Source of the DNA: UBA6183 sp943372215
Lineage (GTDB): Bacteria > Bacteroidota > Bacteroidia > UKL13-3
Length of the DNA: 64,000 nucleotides
Direction: 5' to 3'
NCBI GenBank assembly: GCA_943372215.1
Contig: CALRXU020000005.1
Location: 1-64,000, forward strand
A program made the position numbers and the translations under genes. The number at the start of each line of letters is the position of its first letter. Position 1 is the first letter of the stretch. Of the stretch, positions 7,791 to 15,803 are shown one piece after another. The notes beneath the pieces are model-generated. The model did no database searches, was not told the origin of the DNA, and saw only the letters and a program-made list of their open reading frames with translations.

Positions 7791-8219
7791 TCAATCATTA
7801 TAGACTTTTCTTCTTGGGAAAATAAAATGTATTTCAGGGTCAGCAAATGGTTCTGGTTTAAAATCCCGTATAAAAAATTTCTTCCTATTGATTCCATATT
7901 TACTTTCTATATAATCAAGAATGATAACGCAGCGCTGCATTCCAATATAATTGTTTCTTTTACGTTCTTCAAATGTTGTATAAGACTGAAGAACGAAATC
8001 TCGCTTATTAAAAAACGAAATGGTATCTTTTTCAACAGCGATTATTCTATTAAAAATTGTGTCTATGAACGATTTTCCTTCATCGGTTAGAAAAGTATCA
8101 TTTTCTTTAAATCGTATACTCTGATGAGTATACGTTACTTCATGATTGTTTTGAGCCAATACATCTATTTGATTGACTATTAAAAAGATGAATATAAAAC
8201 TAATATATACGATTTTCAT
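7791..8219 (-). CDS. Small secreted protein, tandem family member 5
   Basis: A 142-aa protein with a signal peptide ending VLAQ. The core is DTFLTDEGKSFIDTIFNRII, FFNKRDFVLQSYTTFEERK, NYIGMQRCVIILDYIESKY and KKFFIRDFKPEP. It starts 10 bp after the stop of the RHS-like gene, the position where polymorphic-toxin loci carry the cognate immunity gene. Unlike most cytosolic immunity proteins it is exported, which fits a target in the periplasm, or the family may have another role. Confidence 0.6.
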   Translation of the reverse strand: MKIVYISFIFIFLIVNQIDVLAQNNHEVTYTHQSIRFKENDTFLTDEGKSFIDTIFNRIIAVEKDTISFFNKRDFVLQSYTTFEERKRNNYIGMQRCVIILDYIESKYGINRKKFFIRDFKPEPFADPEIHFIFPRRKVYND

Positions 8220-8229
8220 AAGAAAATGA

Positions 8230-10560
8230 TTACTTATTTATTGTTGTTTGATCAGACACTGCTTTAGATTTTTCTTCTACAACTTTAGGGTCCTCTGGTG
8301 TATGTGTTTTTCCCGTACCAAAATCTTCAATAAGCATATTCTTGTAGGCTAGCGATGTTTTCTTTGCTATACTCGTAAGTGTATTTGCAAACTTGGCAGC
8401 ATCATACAAATGGACTGGATTCATGGTACGAGGGTCATTATTTGGGTTATTACTTGCAAAATCTGACATGAACTTTTCGCCATCAGGCCATGGAGTTCCA
8501 AATTCATCTTCTCCATACCTATCTGAAAATCCCAACATGTTCATCGTTTCATTAGCAGCTGATTGAAATTTGCTCAATCTTGCATTACTTCCCCCTTGTG
8601 TGGTCATTCCACCAGCATCTACCTTTGCCATTTTGAAGTTTTTATCCACATACATCATATTATCACCTTCTTTAACCCCTTGTTTTGCAAAATTTGATGC
8701 TTCGGGCTGTGTTTGATTAGCACTCATGTTCATGCCTGCTGCTGCTGTATTTAATTGTTCATTCAGTACATAGGTCACATTAATCTTTACAATATATGTT
8801 TTCCCTTCAATTTTAACTGTACCCGAAGATGAATAACCTTTGTTTGCTGCAATAAAAGCCGCAGCATCAGGGCCGTAACAATGAACGGTAGTTTCCAGTG
8901 TTATGGTATTGCCTGTAATGGAAACTCTTCCATCTTTTCCGTCAGGGTCGTTAAAAACAAGCGGGCTGTTGTAAGCAAAATTGTATGGAGAAATACCGGG
9001 ATACCGGCTTGCATGTGGGTCAACACTCACAAAATGGCCTATTCGTGCATCGTACATCCGTGCGCCAAAATCGTAGGCAAAAGCCACTGGGTCAATAATA
9101 AATCCGCTAACGGTGGTGGTGTCCATGGCTACCAATCGCTTGGTTTGGGTATTGATGGTGTAATGGCCATAGGTTTCTTGTTCCCTCGGTTCAAACACTT
9201 CCTGAAACATGCCTTTGGTCAAGGTCCAATATTCTTCATCTTTGGGGTCTTGCACCTTAATGGTGGTAAACGGGCGTGGGTTGCGTGTTTGGTGGTTCCA
9301 TTTGTTGGGGTCGTACTGCAAAGGGTTTACTATTAGCTGTTGCATATCAACAGGCATTTGCCTGTAACCTAAGGCAGCCAATCGGGCAAGGTGTTTTTCT
9401 AAAGCAACCACCTCAGGTGCAATGGCACTGTCCCTGCTCAATTGGTGCATGGAGTTGATGTGGTGTGTGTTGGCATAATGGGTTACACGTGCATCCAATA
9501 TTTGCGCTTTTAATAATAATGCATTCAAATTTAACGAATCGTAACGTAAAGCCAATGCGGCACAGCGCAACATAAACTCATCTCCTTTGGTGTTAAATTG
9601 ATGCTCGTAACTTTTGGCCAAATTCACCAAACACAACCCAATGCTCTGTTTGGTAGTGTAATCCCTCAGGGCTATTCCGCTTCTTATGGCATCGCTTGGT
9701 GTGTGGGTTAAGGTTTGTATAATGCCATCTGCCGGATGGCCCGCTGTGGCCAATTCCACATTGTAGTATTGTCCTTGTGGGTTTTGGTGTTGAATGTAAA
9801 TATGCTGTGGCGCAGTACAAATTTTTGCATCGGCCTGTAAACGGTCTGACAATATTTTGTACAGTGCCGTAAGCGCAAAACAATTGCCCTTTTGTTGCTT
9901 AGAGGTAATTAAACCAAGCACTTGTGAGTTTGTCCAGTCTTTCATCCCAAAAGGATCAGTTGCTGCATACGCATAAGGTACATGATAAGCAACGGATATG
10001 GCACTATCTGATACGTAATTGATGATAACCGTATCGGTAATAAACTTAAACACCGCCCAATTGCTTAAGGCTTTGCGGTACAATTCCTTTTTTTGCTCGG
10101 GCAAATAACGCAAGTCCCTTAAGCTAAACCTTCCGAATTCATTTACACCCACATCAAAATTCATGGTATCGCTGTTGTCGTTCGCTTTAATGATGCGCTT
10201 AATAAAATTGGTGTATTGGATGATGTTGTATTGAAAATCAGCATAAGCAAATTTGCCTTGGTGGTAAGGGTTCTCGCTAATAAAAACAGCCCGTTCAAAA
10301 TCGGGGGTTACTTTTTCTTCCAACATATGTTTTAACTCGGTAAAAGCCTGTTCATACTGGTCTTTAGCACTCCATTGTTTTGGTAAGGGTGTGGGTAAAT
10401 GGGAAGCATGTTGCGTACTTTTTGGCGTGTCAGTGGCTGTTGGGTTGTGCGTTATTATTACAGGCTGACTTGAAGTGGCCTGAGGCTTTTTGCTGCGGCA
10501 TGCCACAACTGTTAATGTTGCAATAACTAAAACGGCCAAAAGAAGGGTATTTGTTTTCAT
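8230..10560 (-). CDS. Lipoprotein: transglutaminase-like domain, short RHS core, zincin-like C-terminus
   Basis: The 776-aa product starts with a lipoprotein signal (lipobox VVAC, residues 18-21). Around residues 220-270 lies a transglutaminase/SirB1-like segment with candidate catalytic Cys (KGNCFAL), His (PQHIYI) and acidic (YNVELA) residues, then a TPR-like helical part. Residues about 490-545 match the end of an RHS core (YDFGARMYDARIGHFVSVDP, then SPYNFAYNSP and the NDPDG boundary). The variable C-terminal domain has a zincin-like pattern at 670-680, NETMNMLGFSDRY, where both expected zinc-binding His are Asn, and a Met-turn-like RTMNPVHLYD. It resembles a polymorphic-toxin tip with its active site lost, carried by a non-RHS lipoprotein. 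Fifteen bases separate it from the upstream paralogous gene. Confidence 0.7.
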   Translation of the reverse strand: MKTNTLLLAVLVIATLTVVACRSKKPQATSSQPVIITHNPTATDTPKSTQHASHLPTPLPKQWSAKDQYEQAFTELKHMLEEKVTPDFERAVFISENPYHQGKFAYADFQYNIIQYTNFIKRIIKANDNSDTMNFDVGVNEFGRFSLRDLRYLPEQKKELYRKALSNWAVFKFITDTVIINYVSDSAISVAYHVPYAYAATDPFGMKDWTNSQVLGLITSKQQKGNCFALTALYKILSDRLQADAKICTAPQHIYIQHQNPQGQYYNVELATAGHPADGIIQTLTHTPSDAIRSGIALRDYTTKQSIGLCLVNLAKSYEHQFNTKGDEFMLRCAALALRYDSLNLNALLLKAQILDARVTHYANTHHINSMHQLSRDSAIAPEVVALEKHLARLAALGYRQMPVDMQQLIVNPLQYDPNKWNHQTRNPRPFTTIKVQDPKDEEYWTLTKGMFQEVFEPREQETYGHYTINTQTKRLVAMDTTTVSGFIIDPVAFAYDFGARMYDARIGHFVSVDPHASRYPGISPYNFAYNSPLVFNDPDGKDGRVSITGNTITLETTVHCYGPDAAAFIAANKGYSSSGTVKIEGKTYIVKINVTYVLNEQLNTAAAGMNMSANQTQPEASNFAKQGVKEGDNMMYVDKNFKMAKVDAGGMTTQGGSNARLSKFQSAANETMNMLGFSDRYGEDEFGTPWPDGEKFMSDFASNNPNNDPRTMNPVHLYDAAKFANTLTSIAKKTSLAYKNMLIEDFGTGKTHTPEDPKVVEEKSKAVSDQTTINK

Positions 10561-10575
10561 GGTATTTGTAATGCG

Positions 10576-12078
10576 TTAATGAATAAATAGTGTTCTTGGT
10601 TGTTTGGAGTTAATTCCCTTGGCTTGCATAAGCCTTCCTTTTTTATCGGCATACTCCATAAACCGCAATTCTTCTTCAATAGGAAACTCTTGTATGCCCA
10701 AACGGCTGATGGTTTCCACATAGTTAAAATAGTTTTCGTACGCTAACATCATGTCAGGATATTGTTGCATTTGGCTCATGTTGGTTATTCCTTTTTCCAT
10801 CACCATCTTATTCACCTCATTGGCATATAACCTTTTGCGCAGGTTGCTTTCCGTAATATTGATATAATCTTGGTCGGGAAAATGAGGTTCGGCAACGGCA
10901 AGGCACTCCTTTATTAATTGGTTATCGGCAACCCAGTGTTCTTTAATAAAATCAGCCGCAAGGTCAAACAATACCGAAGCAATGACTTGCTTTTTACTAA
11001 GGCTTTTAATGTACAAGTTGTTTTTTTGAGCAGCAGCCATAACCGGAAGTGTTTGCAGGTAAAAGGCATCAGCCAAAAAACGGTCAACGGTGGTTTCGTA
11101 GTTAATGACCATACCTTGGTTGTTTTTGTAGCGTATAAATGAATGCCTGGGGTTATAAGCCAAAGAAGCCTCAACGCCTAAAGCCTCTGCCAATATCAGG
11201 TAAGTTATTGGGAAAGTATGGCATTGCCCCGTTCCGGTTGCCAATGTTTTTGTCACAAAATAATTTCGCCTGTCTTGTTGGGCGTTTACATCTATATAGT
11301 CATAAAAGTAGGGCATGTGTCCTACCCGTTTGCCCTGCATAGTAATATACAACGTGTCTGACATAAATTTTTGAATGCCGTAATGCAGGGCTTCTGGGTC
11401 TTTGGTGCTATATTTATTTGCAACAAGCCACTTCATAATAAAATCGGTATTTGACTGAATGAGTTTTGTGTACTGGCTATAATCCAAGTGCAAGTTGCCA
11501 TAAGCGGCCTCTGCTTTGTAGTAAGCATCTTTTATTGACAAGGCTCTTTTACCAACTAACATGTCTGTTATTGCCTTTAGGGCGTGGGTATAATGGGGTG
11601 CATCTTGTAAATATTCTGGTGAATGGTAATAGTCCGTTTGTGCCGTTTTATCCTCATGATAGAGTGCCTCTTGCAAGAGTTCAAGTACCTCCTTTTGCAC
11701 CTGTTCCATGCGGGTTAATTCAGGAGGTTTTCCATTTAACCAACGCTGCTGTTGTGCTAAAATATCTTGCTGTGTAGGTGGTGGCGTATGCCCAAATTGT
11801 TGCATGAGTTGCCTGTTCTGTTGGTCAATTTGTTGCCTGGATTGTTGTTGCATATCGCCTAATGAGGGACTAATGGGCGATGGGTTAGGGAATTGGGCAA
11901 TACAATAGTTGCCCTTACAAAATATGAACAGTAACAAAGCGAGTTTGCAATAAAGGTAACCGTGTAGGTTGCAGCCCTTTTTAATACTGATATAGGCGCA
12001 TATCAAGACATTGTTGCAAATATTCCAACGTGTGTTCAGCATGTTTAAAACAACCCCTATTAAATAAGCAGTCATCAC
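10576..12078 (-). CDS. Secreted transglutaminase-like protein
   Basis: A 500-aa exported protein with signal peptide LALLLFIFCKGNYCIAQ. The long preceding N-region suggests the true start may be internal (ATG at 12042 or a non-ATG codon). A Gln-rich linker follows. Residues about 280-340 carry a transglutaminase-like Cys (GTGQCHTFPITYLILAE), His (NPRHSFIRY) and an acidic residue (INYETTVD), the same arrangement as in the downstream RHS-tailed lipoprotein. The two thus share an N-terminal architecture, and this one lacks the RHS core and toxin-like tail. It leads the operon. A thiol peptidase or structural role is possible; the substrate is unknown. Confidence 0.6.
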   Translation of the reverse strand: MMTAYLIGVVLNMLNTRWNICNNVLICAYISIKKGCNLHGYLYCKLALLLFIFCKGNYCIAQFPNPSPISPSLGDMQQQSRQQIDQQNRQLMQQFGHTPPPTQQDILAQQQRWLNGKPPELTRMEQVQKEVLELLQEALYHEDKTAQTDYYHSPEYLQDAPHYTHALKAITDMLVGKRALSIKDAYYKAEAAYGNLHLDYSQYTKLIQSNTDFIMKWLVANKYSTKDPEALHYGIQKFMSDTLYITMQGKRVGHMPYFYDYIDVNAQQDRRNYFVTKTLATGTGQCHTFPITYLILAEALGVEASLAYNPRHSFIRYKNNQGMVINYETTVDRFLADAFYLQTLPVMAAAQKNNLYIKSLSKKQVIASVLFDLAADFIKEHWVADNQLIKECLAVAEPHFPDQDYINITESNLRKRLYANEVNKMVMEKGITNMSQMQQYPDMMLAYENYFNYVETISRLGIQEFPIEEELRFMEYADKKGRLMQAKGINSKQPRTLFIH

Positions 12079-12384
12079 TTGGTACTTATGGTTTTTTCAA
12101 ACATACTCATTTGGTATAATGCCAATCAAGAGTAGAAATACCCTTTTTTTTTAGGGAAAACACTCTTTTTTAAATGCGGGTTTTCCATCTGGTGTAAAAA
12201 TGGGGGTTTCCCCAAAACATCAGTTCATATAACTGTTAGCCAATAAATTATAAAAAAACCAACATCACATTTGGGTTTTTGTTGGTGGTGGAGGCCATTT
12301 TTTCAGAATGCTGGTGCGGTTTTGCAACCATATATTTAATACGCCTGTTTTTGATTTTGTTGAAACACCCGTTAAGCCTTCCAC
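12079..12384. other. Gene-free stretch upstream of the island operon
   Basis: About 300 bp with no credible ORF on either strand. It is rich in A/T tracts and should contain the minus-strand promoter for the transglutaminase-like operon, but I found no confident TAnnTTTG box. It ends at the second copy of the radical SAM 3' end. Confidence 0.5.
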
Positions 12385-12449
12385 TATACAGTTAACTTAA
12401 CCGATTTTAAGCGACCACACAAGGTAGGCGACCAATACAAGCTGTTGTA
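12385..12449 (+). repeat. Direct repeat, copy 2 (radical SAM 3' end relic)
   Basis: These bases encode the same C-terminal residues as the radical SAM gene and are followed by a TAA stop. Five changes inside the repeat and the TAG/TAA change are all synonymous (AAA/AAG, CGG/CGA, CAG/CAA, TAT/TAC, TTG/CTG). No start or body of a gene precedes it. It marks the right border of the island. Confidence 0.85.
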
Positions 12450-12506
12450 ACGCCCTTATGAAAATCCATTAATTTGTGTTGATTTGTACCCCTAAGTTTA
12501 CCTCAC

Positions 12507-14021
12507 ATGAAAAAACAAGTGCTGTTTGGGTTATTGCTTGCACAGTGTGTTTACACTTTTGCGCAACCCGCATTTATTAAAGACTCTTTGGATAGTTATG
12601 TGCAACGCGAAATGCAACGCTGGCAAATACCGGGCTTGGCCATTGCCATTGTAAAGGATGGTAAAGTGGTGCTGGAAAAAGGCTACGGGGTAAAACAGTT
12701 TGATAAGCCTGAGCCGGTAAATGAACACACCTTGTTTCAAATTGCCAGCAACTCCAAGGCTTTTACAGGAACGGCTGTGGCCTGGTTGGATGCGGAAAAA
12801 CGCCTGAAACTGGATGAAAAAGTAACCACTTATTTGCCTTGGTTTAAGTTGGATGCGCCACAATATACTGAACTTTGCACGGTGCGCGATTTGTTGAGCC
12901 ACCGCATTGGTTTTGGCACTTTTCAAGGGGATTTTTTAAACTGGGGAAGTACGCTTACCCGCAAACAAATTATTGAGCGCATGGCGCTTACCAAACCGCT
13001 GTATCGTTTCCGTTACCAATATGGTTACTGCAATGCTGGGTTTATTACGGCTGGTGAGCTTATTCCGGCAGTTACGGACACCAGTTGGGATGATTTTTTG
13101 CAGCACCGTTTTTTTTCGCCCATGGGCATGACCCGCACAAGCACCAGGTATGCGCAAATGGTAAATGACAACAATGCCTGCGCACCGCACACGTTGTTGG
13201 CTGATAAGGTGGTGAAAATGCCCTTAACCAATATTGATAACATGGGCCCAAGTGCTTCCATTAACTCCAGCGTAAGTGATATGAAAAACTGGTTGCTGCT
13301 GCAACTGGACATGGGCAAGTTTAATGGGCAACAATTGATTCCTACAAGTGTAATTGCTGAAACACGAAAATCGAACATGGTGGTGGGTGATGTGTATAGC
13401 AAGGCTTTTAAAAGCAAACATTTTTCTACTTATGGGCTGGGTTGGTTTTTATATGATTATGAGGGCCGCAGAATTATTGAGCATAGCGGTGGGGCCAATG
13501 GGTTTGTTACCAAAACAGAGTTTATACCTGAGGAGCAATTGGGCGTAATTGTTTACACCAACAGCGATGCCAACCGCCTGTATGATGCCTTGTGTAAACA
13601 GGTGATTGAGGCTTACCTGAATGTGCCTTACCGCAATGTGAGTGAATTGTATTTTAACAATGCAAAAATGGGCAAAGAGGCTGATGATAAAACCCTAAAA
13701 GCTTACCGCGATACCATAAGCCAGGGCATAAAAATGGAGCTAAAACCCACGGAGTATTGTGGCACTTACCGCAATGCGTTTTATGGCAAAGCTGAGGTAA
13801 AGTTGGTGAAAGGCAAACTGGAGCTGCACCTAGAAAACCACCCCAATAATATTGGTAAATTGGAGCATGTAAACCAACACCGCTTTTTATGCACTTATAG
13901 TGATATTACCTGCGGGGTTGAGCCTTTTTATGTGAACGTAGAAAACGGAAAAGTGAAAAGCATTACGGTTAAGGTAAATGATTTTATTGATTACCTGAGT
14001 TATGAGTTTGTGAGGGAGTAG
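12507..14021 (+). CDS. Serine hydrolase, class C beta-lactamase/PBP4-like, with DUF3471-type C-terminus
   Basis: A 504-aa exported protein with a signal peptide ending FAQ. The penicilloyl-serine hydrolase motifs are visible: S-x-x-K in IASNSKAFTG (~residue 85), Y-x-N as GYCNAGF (~175), and HSGG in IIEHSGGANGF (~328) in place of KTG. The last ~100 residues match the DUF3471 beta-rich domain found after such enzymes. Likely a periplasmic or surface D-amino-acid peptidase or esterase rather than a true beta-lactamase. It is monocistronic. Its promoter lies just downstream of the island border, so it may originally have followed the radical SAM gene. Confidence 0.85.
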   Translation: MKKQVLFGLLLAQCVYTFAQPAFIKDSLDSYVQREMQRWQIPGLAIAIVKDGKVVLEKGYGVKQFDKPEPVNEHTLFQIASNSKAFTGTAVAWLDAEKRLKLDEKVTTYLPWFKLDAPQYTELCTVRDLLSHRIGFGTFQGDFLNWGSTLTRKQIIERMALTKPLYRFRYQYGYCNAGFITAGELIPAVTDTSWDDFLQHRFFSPMGMTRTSTRYAQMVNDNNACAPHTLLADKVVKMPLTNIDNMGPSASINSSVSDMKNWLLLQLDMGKFNGQQLIPTSVIAETRKSNMVVGDVYSKAFKSKHFSTYGLGWFLYDYEGRRIIEHSGGANGFVTKTEFIPEEQLGVIVYTNSDANRLYDALCKQVIEAYLNVPYRNVSELYFNNAKMGKEADDKTLKAYRDTISQGIKMELKPTEYCGTYRNAFYGKAEVKLVKGKLELHLENHPNNIGKLEHVNQHRFLCTYSDITCGVEPFYVNVENGKVKSITVKVNDFIDYLSYEFVRE

Positions 14022-14030
14022 TTGTAACAA

Positions 14031-14103
14031 GCACGAACAGGATGTTCGCGCAGACTTACTTGGAATAAACATGATGTTTGCGCTAACGTCTCGTTAGTGC
14101 AAA
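14031..14103. repeat. REP-type palindromic unit, 5' of the RAYT gene
   Basis: Two palindromes sit in order. The first is GCACGAACA-GGA-TGTTCGCGC (14031-14051); the second is TTTGCGCTAACG-TCT-CGTTAGTGCAAA (14077-14103). The same pair recurs in the same orientation downstream of the transposase. Confidence 0.8.
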
Positions 14104-14190
14104 CATTCTAATACACCAGCTAACATCTATAGTAGTGGGATAAATAAAAAACTATTTTAATTTGTAAAACACACCCATTAAATTGATACC

Positions 14191-14724
14191 ATGTCTGAAT
14201 ACTTAAAAACAGAAGAAGGAAAGACTTATTTCATTACTTTTTCTGTGGTTGATTGGATTGATATTTTTACTCGAGCGTGTTATGTGGAAATATTAATTGA
14301 TAGTATAAGATATTGCCAACAAGAAAAAGGACTACTGCTTTATACCTATTGCATTCTGCCCAGCCATGTTCATATGATTGCAGGCGCAGAAAAGGGTACG
14401 TTAGGTGAATTGCTTCGTGATATGAAAGGTTTTACTTCCCGAAGTATTTTAAATGAAATTAAAACAAATCCAAAAGAAAGCAGGCGTGATTGGCTGCTTG
14501 AGGCATTTAAAAAAGCGGGCAGACTATCAGCACAAAAACAAGAATATCAATTCTGGCAACACACTAATCATCCCGAAGAGCTGTATTCTCAAAAGTTTAT
14601 TTCCCAAAAAGAACGATATATACTGATGAATCCTGTTGTGATGGGATTGGTAAATAAGCCTGAACATTATCGTTACAGTTCAGCAAACGAAGAAAGCCCC
14701 ATAAAAACTTTGCCTCTTTTTTAG
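14191..14724 (+). CDS. REP-associated tyrosine transposase (RAYT, Y1_Tnp family)
   Basis: A 177-aa HUH-type single-strand transposase. The divalent-metal HUH motif is in ILPSHVHMIAG (~residue 55), preceded by the YFITFSVVDW strand. The catalytic tyrosine is in ERYILMNPVVMGLV (~residue 150), matching the family's Y-I-x-x-NPV-x-x-GLV. RAYTs act on hairpin REP elements, and such elements flank this gene on both sides within 100 bp. The gene appears intact. It is a domesticated-type mobile gene rather than an IS, since no IS ends are present. Confidence 0.9.
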   Translation: MSEYLKTEEGKTYFITFSVVDWIDIFTRACYVEILIDSIRYCQQEKGLLLYTYCILPSHVHMIAGAEKGTLGELLRDMKGFTSRSILNEIKTNPKESRRDWLLEAFKKAGRLSAQKQEYQFWQHTNHPEELYSQKFISQKERYILMNPVVMGLVNKPEHYRYSSANEESPIKTLPLF

Positions 14725-14756
14725 CCTAAACTTTTTACTAAAAACTGTTTTAATTG

Positions 14757-15019
14757 GCACGAACAAGATGTTCGCGCAAACCTACGTGGAATAAACTAAA
14801 CAACCCTTGTTTGCGCTAACGTCTCACCCCTACGTTCCCGTTAACATGTTAGTGGTATAAAAAAATACGAACCTTTGCGGAATAAACTAAACCTCCATTG
14901 TTTGCGCTAACGTCTCACCCCTACGCTCGCGCTAACATGTTAGTGGTATAAAAAAATACAAACCTATGCGGAATAAACTAAACCTCCATTGTTTGCGCTA
15001 ACGTCTCGTTAGTGCAAAC
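14757..15019. repeat. REP array with 91-bp tandem units, 3' of the RAYT gene
   Basis: It begins with GCACGAACA-AGA-TGTTCGCGC (14757-14777). Two near-identical 91-bp units follow at 14809-14899 and 14900-14990, each opening with GTTTGCGCTAACGTCTC. The array closes with a complete palindrome GTTTGCGCTAACG-TCT-CGTTAGTGCAAAC (14991-15019). It shares both palindromes with the 5' unit at 14031-14103. Confidence 0.85.
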
Positions 15020-15069
15020 GAGAACTAGATTTTTTTTGATAAAAGTGTTTGATATTTCAAAATTTGATC

Positions 15070-15087
15070 GACTTTAGATCTAAAGTC
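15070..15087. promoter_or_regulatory. Perfect 18-bp palindrome before the adenine methylase
   Basis: GACTTTAGATCTAAAGTC is fully self-complementary and ends 8 bp before the methylase ATG. It contains GATC inside AGATCT. The position suits an operator or self-methylation site controlling the methylase; this role is inferred. Confidence 0.45.
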
Positions 15088-15095
15088 ATGCGGAT

Positions 15096-15578
15096 ATGAG
15101 CACTTCTTTTGAAAAATCGAAAACAGGAAAAATAGAATGGTTAACACCACCAGAACTGGTTAAAAAGCTCGGTGATTTCGACTTAGACCCTTGCTGCCCG
15201 ATAAACCCTCCATTTTTACATGCCAAAAACAACTTTACCATTCTAGATGATGGATTAACTAAAGAATGGTTTGGCAGGGTTTTCTGTAACCCTCCGTATG
15301 ATAAAAACCTAAACCTGTGGTTAAGCAAACTCAAGTCGCATGGCAATGGAATAGCCGTTTTGTTTGCCCGAACAGAAACAAAGTTGTTTTTTGAAAATGT
15401 TTGGAATGATGCTTCAGGGATTTTATTTGTAAAAGGTCGAATTCGATTCTATCATGTTAGCGGAGTTGAAGGAGGAACACCGGGTGCGCCAAGTGTTATT
15501 GTTTCATACGGAAGTAATAATGCTGAAACTTTAAAAAACGCTGGCATTGATGGGAAGTTTATTGCATTAAACACTTAG
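15096..15578 (+). CDS. DNA N6-adenine methyltransferase, phage Dam type
   Basis: A 160-aa protein of the short phage-type DNA N-6-adenine methyltransferase family. IEWLTPPELV is the usual opening, FDLDPCC contributes the S-adenosylmethionine site, and FCNPPYDKNL holds the NPPY catalytic motif. The C-terminal GGTPGAPSVIVSYG segment is also family-typical. It would methylate adenine in an unidentified short site, possibly GATC. The convergent genes downstream encode a small protein and a PLD-type nuclease, so it may be the modification half of a restriction-modification unit; prophage leftovers are the alternative. No other phage genes are nearby. Confidence 0.85.
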   Translation: MSTSFEKSKTGKIEWLTPPELVKKLGDFDLDPCCPINPPFLHAKNNFTILDDGLTKEWFGRVFCNPPYDKNLNLWLSKLKSHGNGIAVLFARTETKLFFENVWNDASGILFVKGRIRFYHVSGVEGGTPGAPSVIVSYGSNNAETLKNAGIDGKFIALNT

Positions 15579-15594
15579 CACAAAACCATTTATT

Positions 15595-15795
15595 TCACCC
15601 TTTTATCTCATAGCCCACAAATTCTGCTACGTTAAAACCAGAATCCCAAATCCATTCGTTTTCCATTAACAATGTTTTTATTGCATCTGTCTCTGTTTCT
15701 CCATTTGCAAAACCAATTACTTGTAGGTTATTAATGGCTTTGCCATTGGGTGATTCTGTAAATCCTTCTGGTGTAACAAATATAAATCTCTTCAT
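15595..15795 (-). CDS. Small conserved-looking hypothetical protein
   Basis: A 66-aa acidic protein opening MKRFIFVTPEGFTESPNG, with a central GFANGETETDAIKTLL helix and an aromatic C-terminal part (EWIWDSGFNVAEFVGYEI). I recognise no family. It begins 8 bp after the stop of the PLD nuclease gene and is presumably co-transcribed with it. It might be a regulator or accessory of that nuclease; nothing in the sequence proves this. Confidence 0.55.
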   Translation of the reverse strand: MKRFIFVTPEGFTESPNGKAINNLQVIGFANGETETDAIKTLLMENEWIWDSGFNVAEFVGYEIKG

Positions 15796-15803
15796 ACCTA
15801 ATG

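Noticed and set aside
7740..8090. 116-codon plus-strand frame with hydrophobic stretches
   Set aside because: It is antisense to family member 5 and the RHS tail relic, and its content is explained by them.
12507..14021. True class C beta-lactamase (antibiotic resistance)
   Set aside because: The KTG motif is replaced by HSGG and a DUF3471-type tail is present, which fits a general serine hydrolase better.
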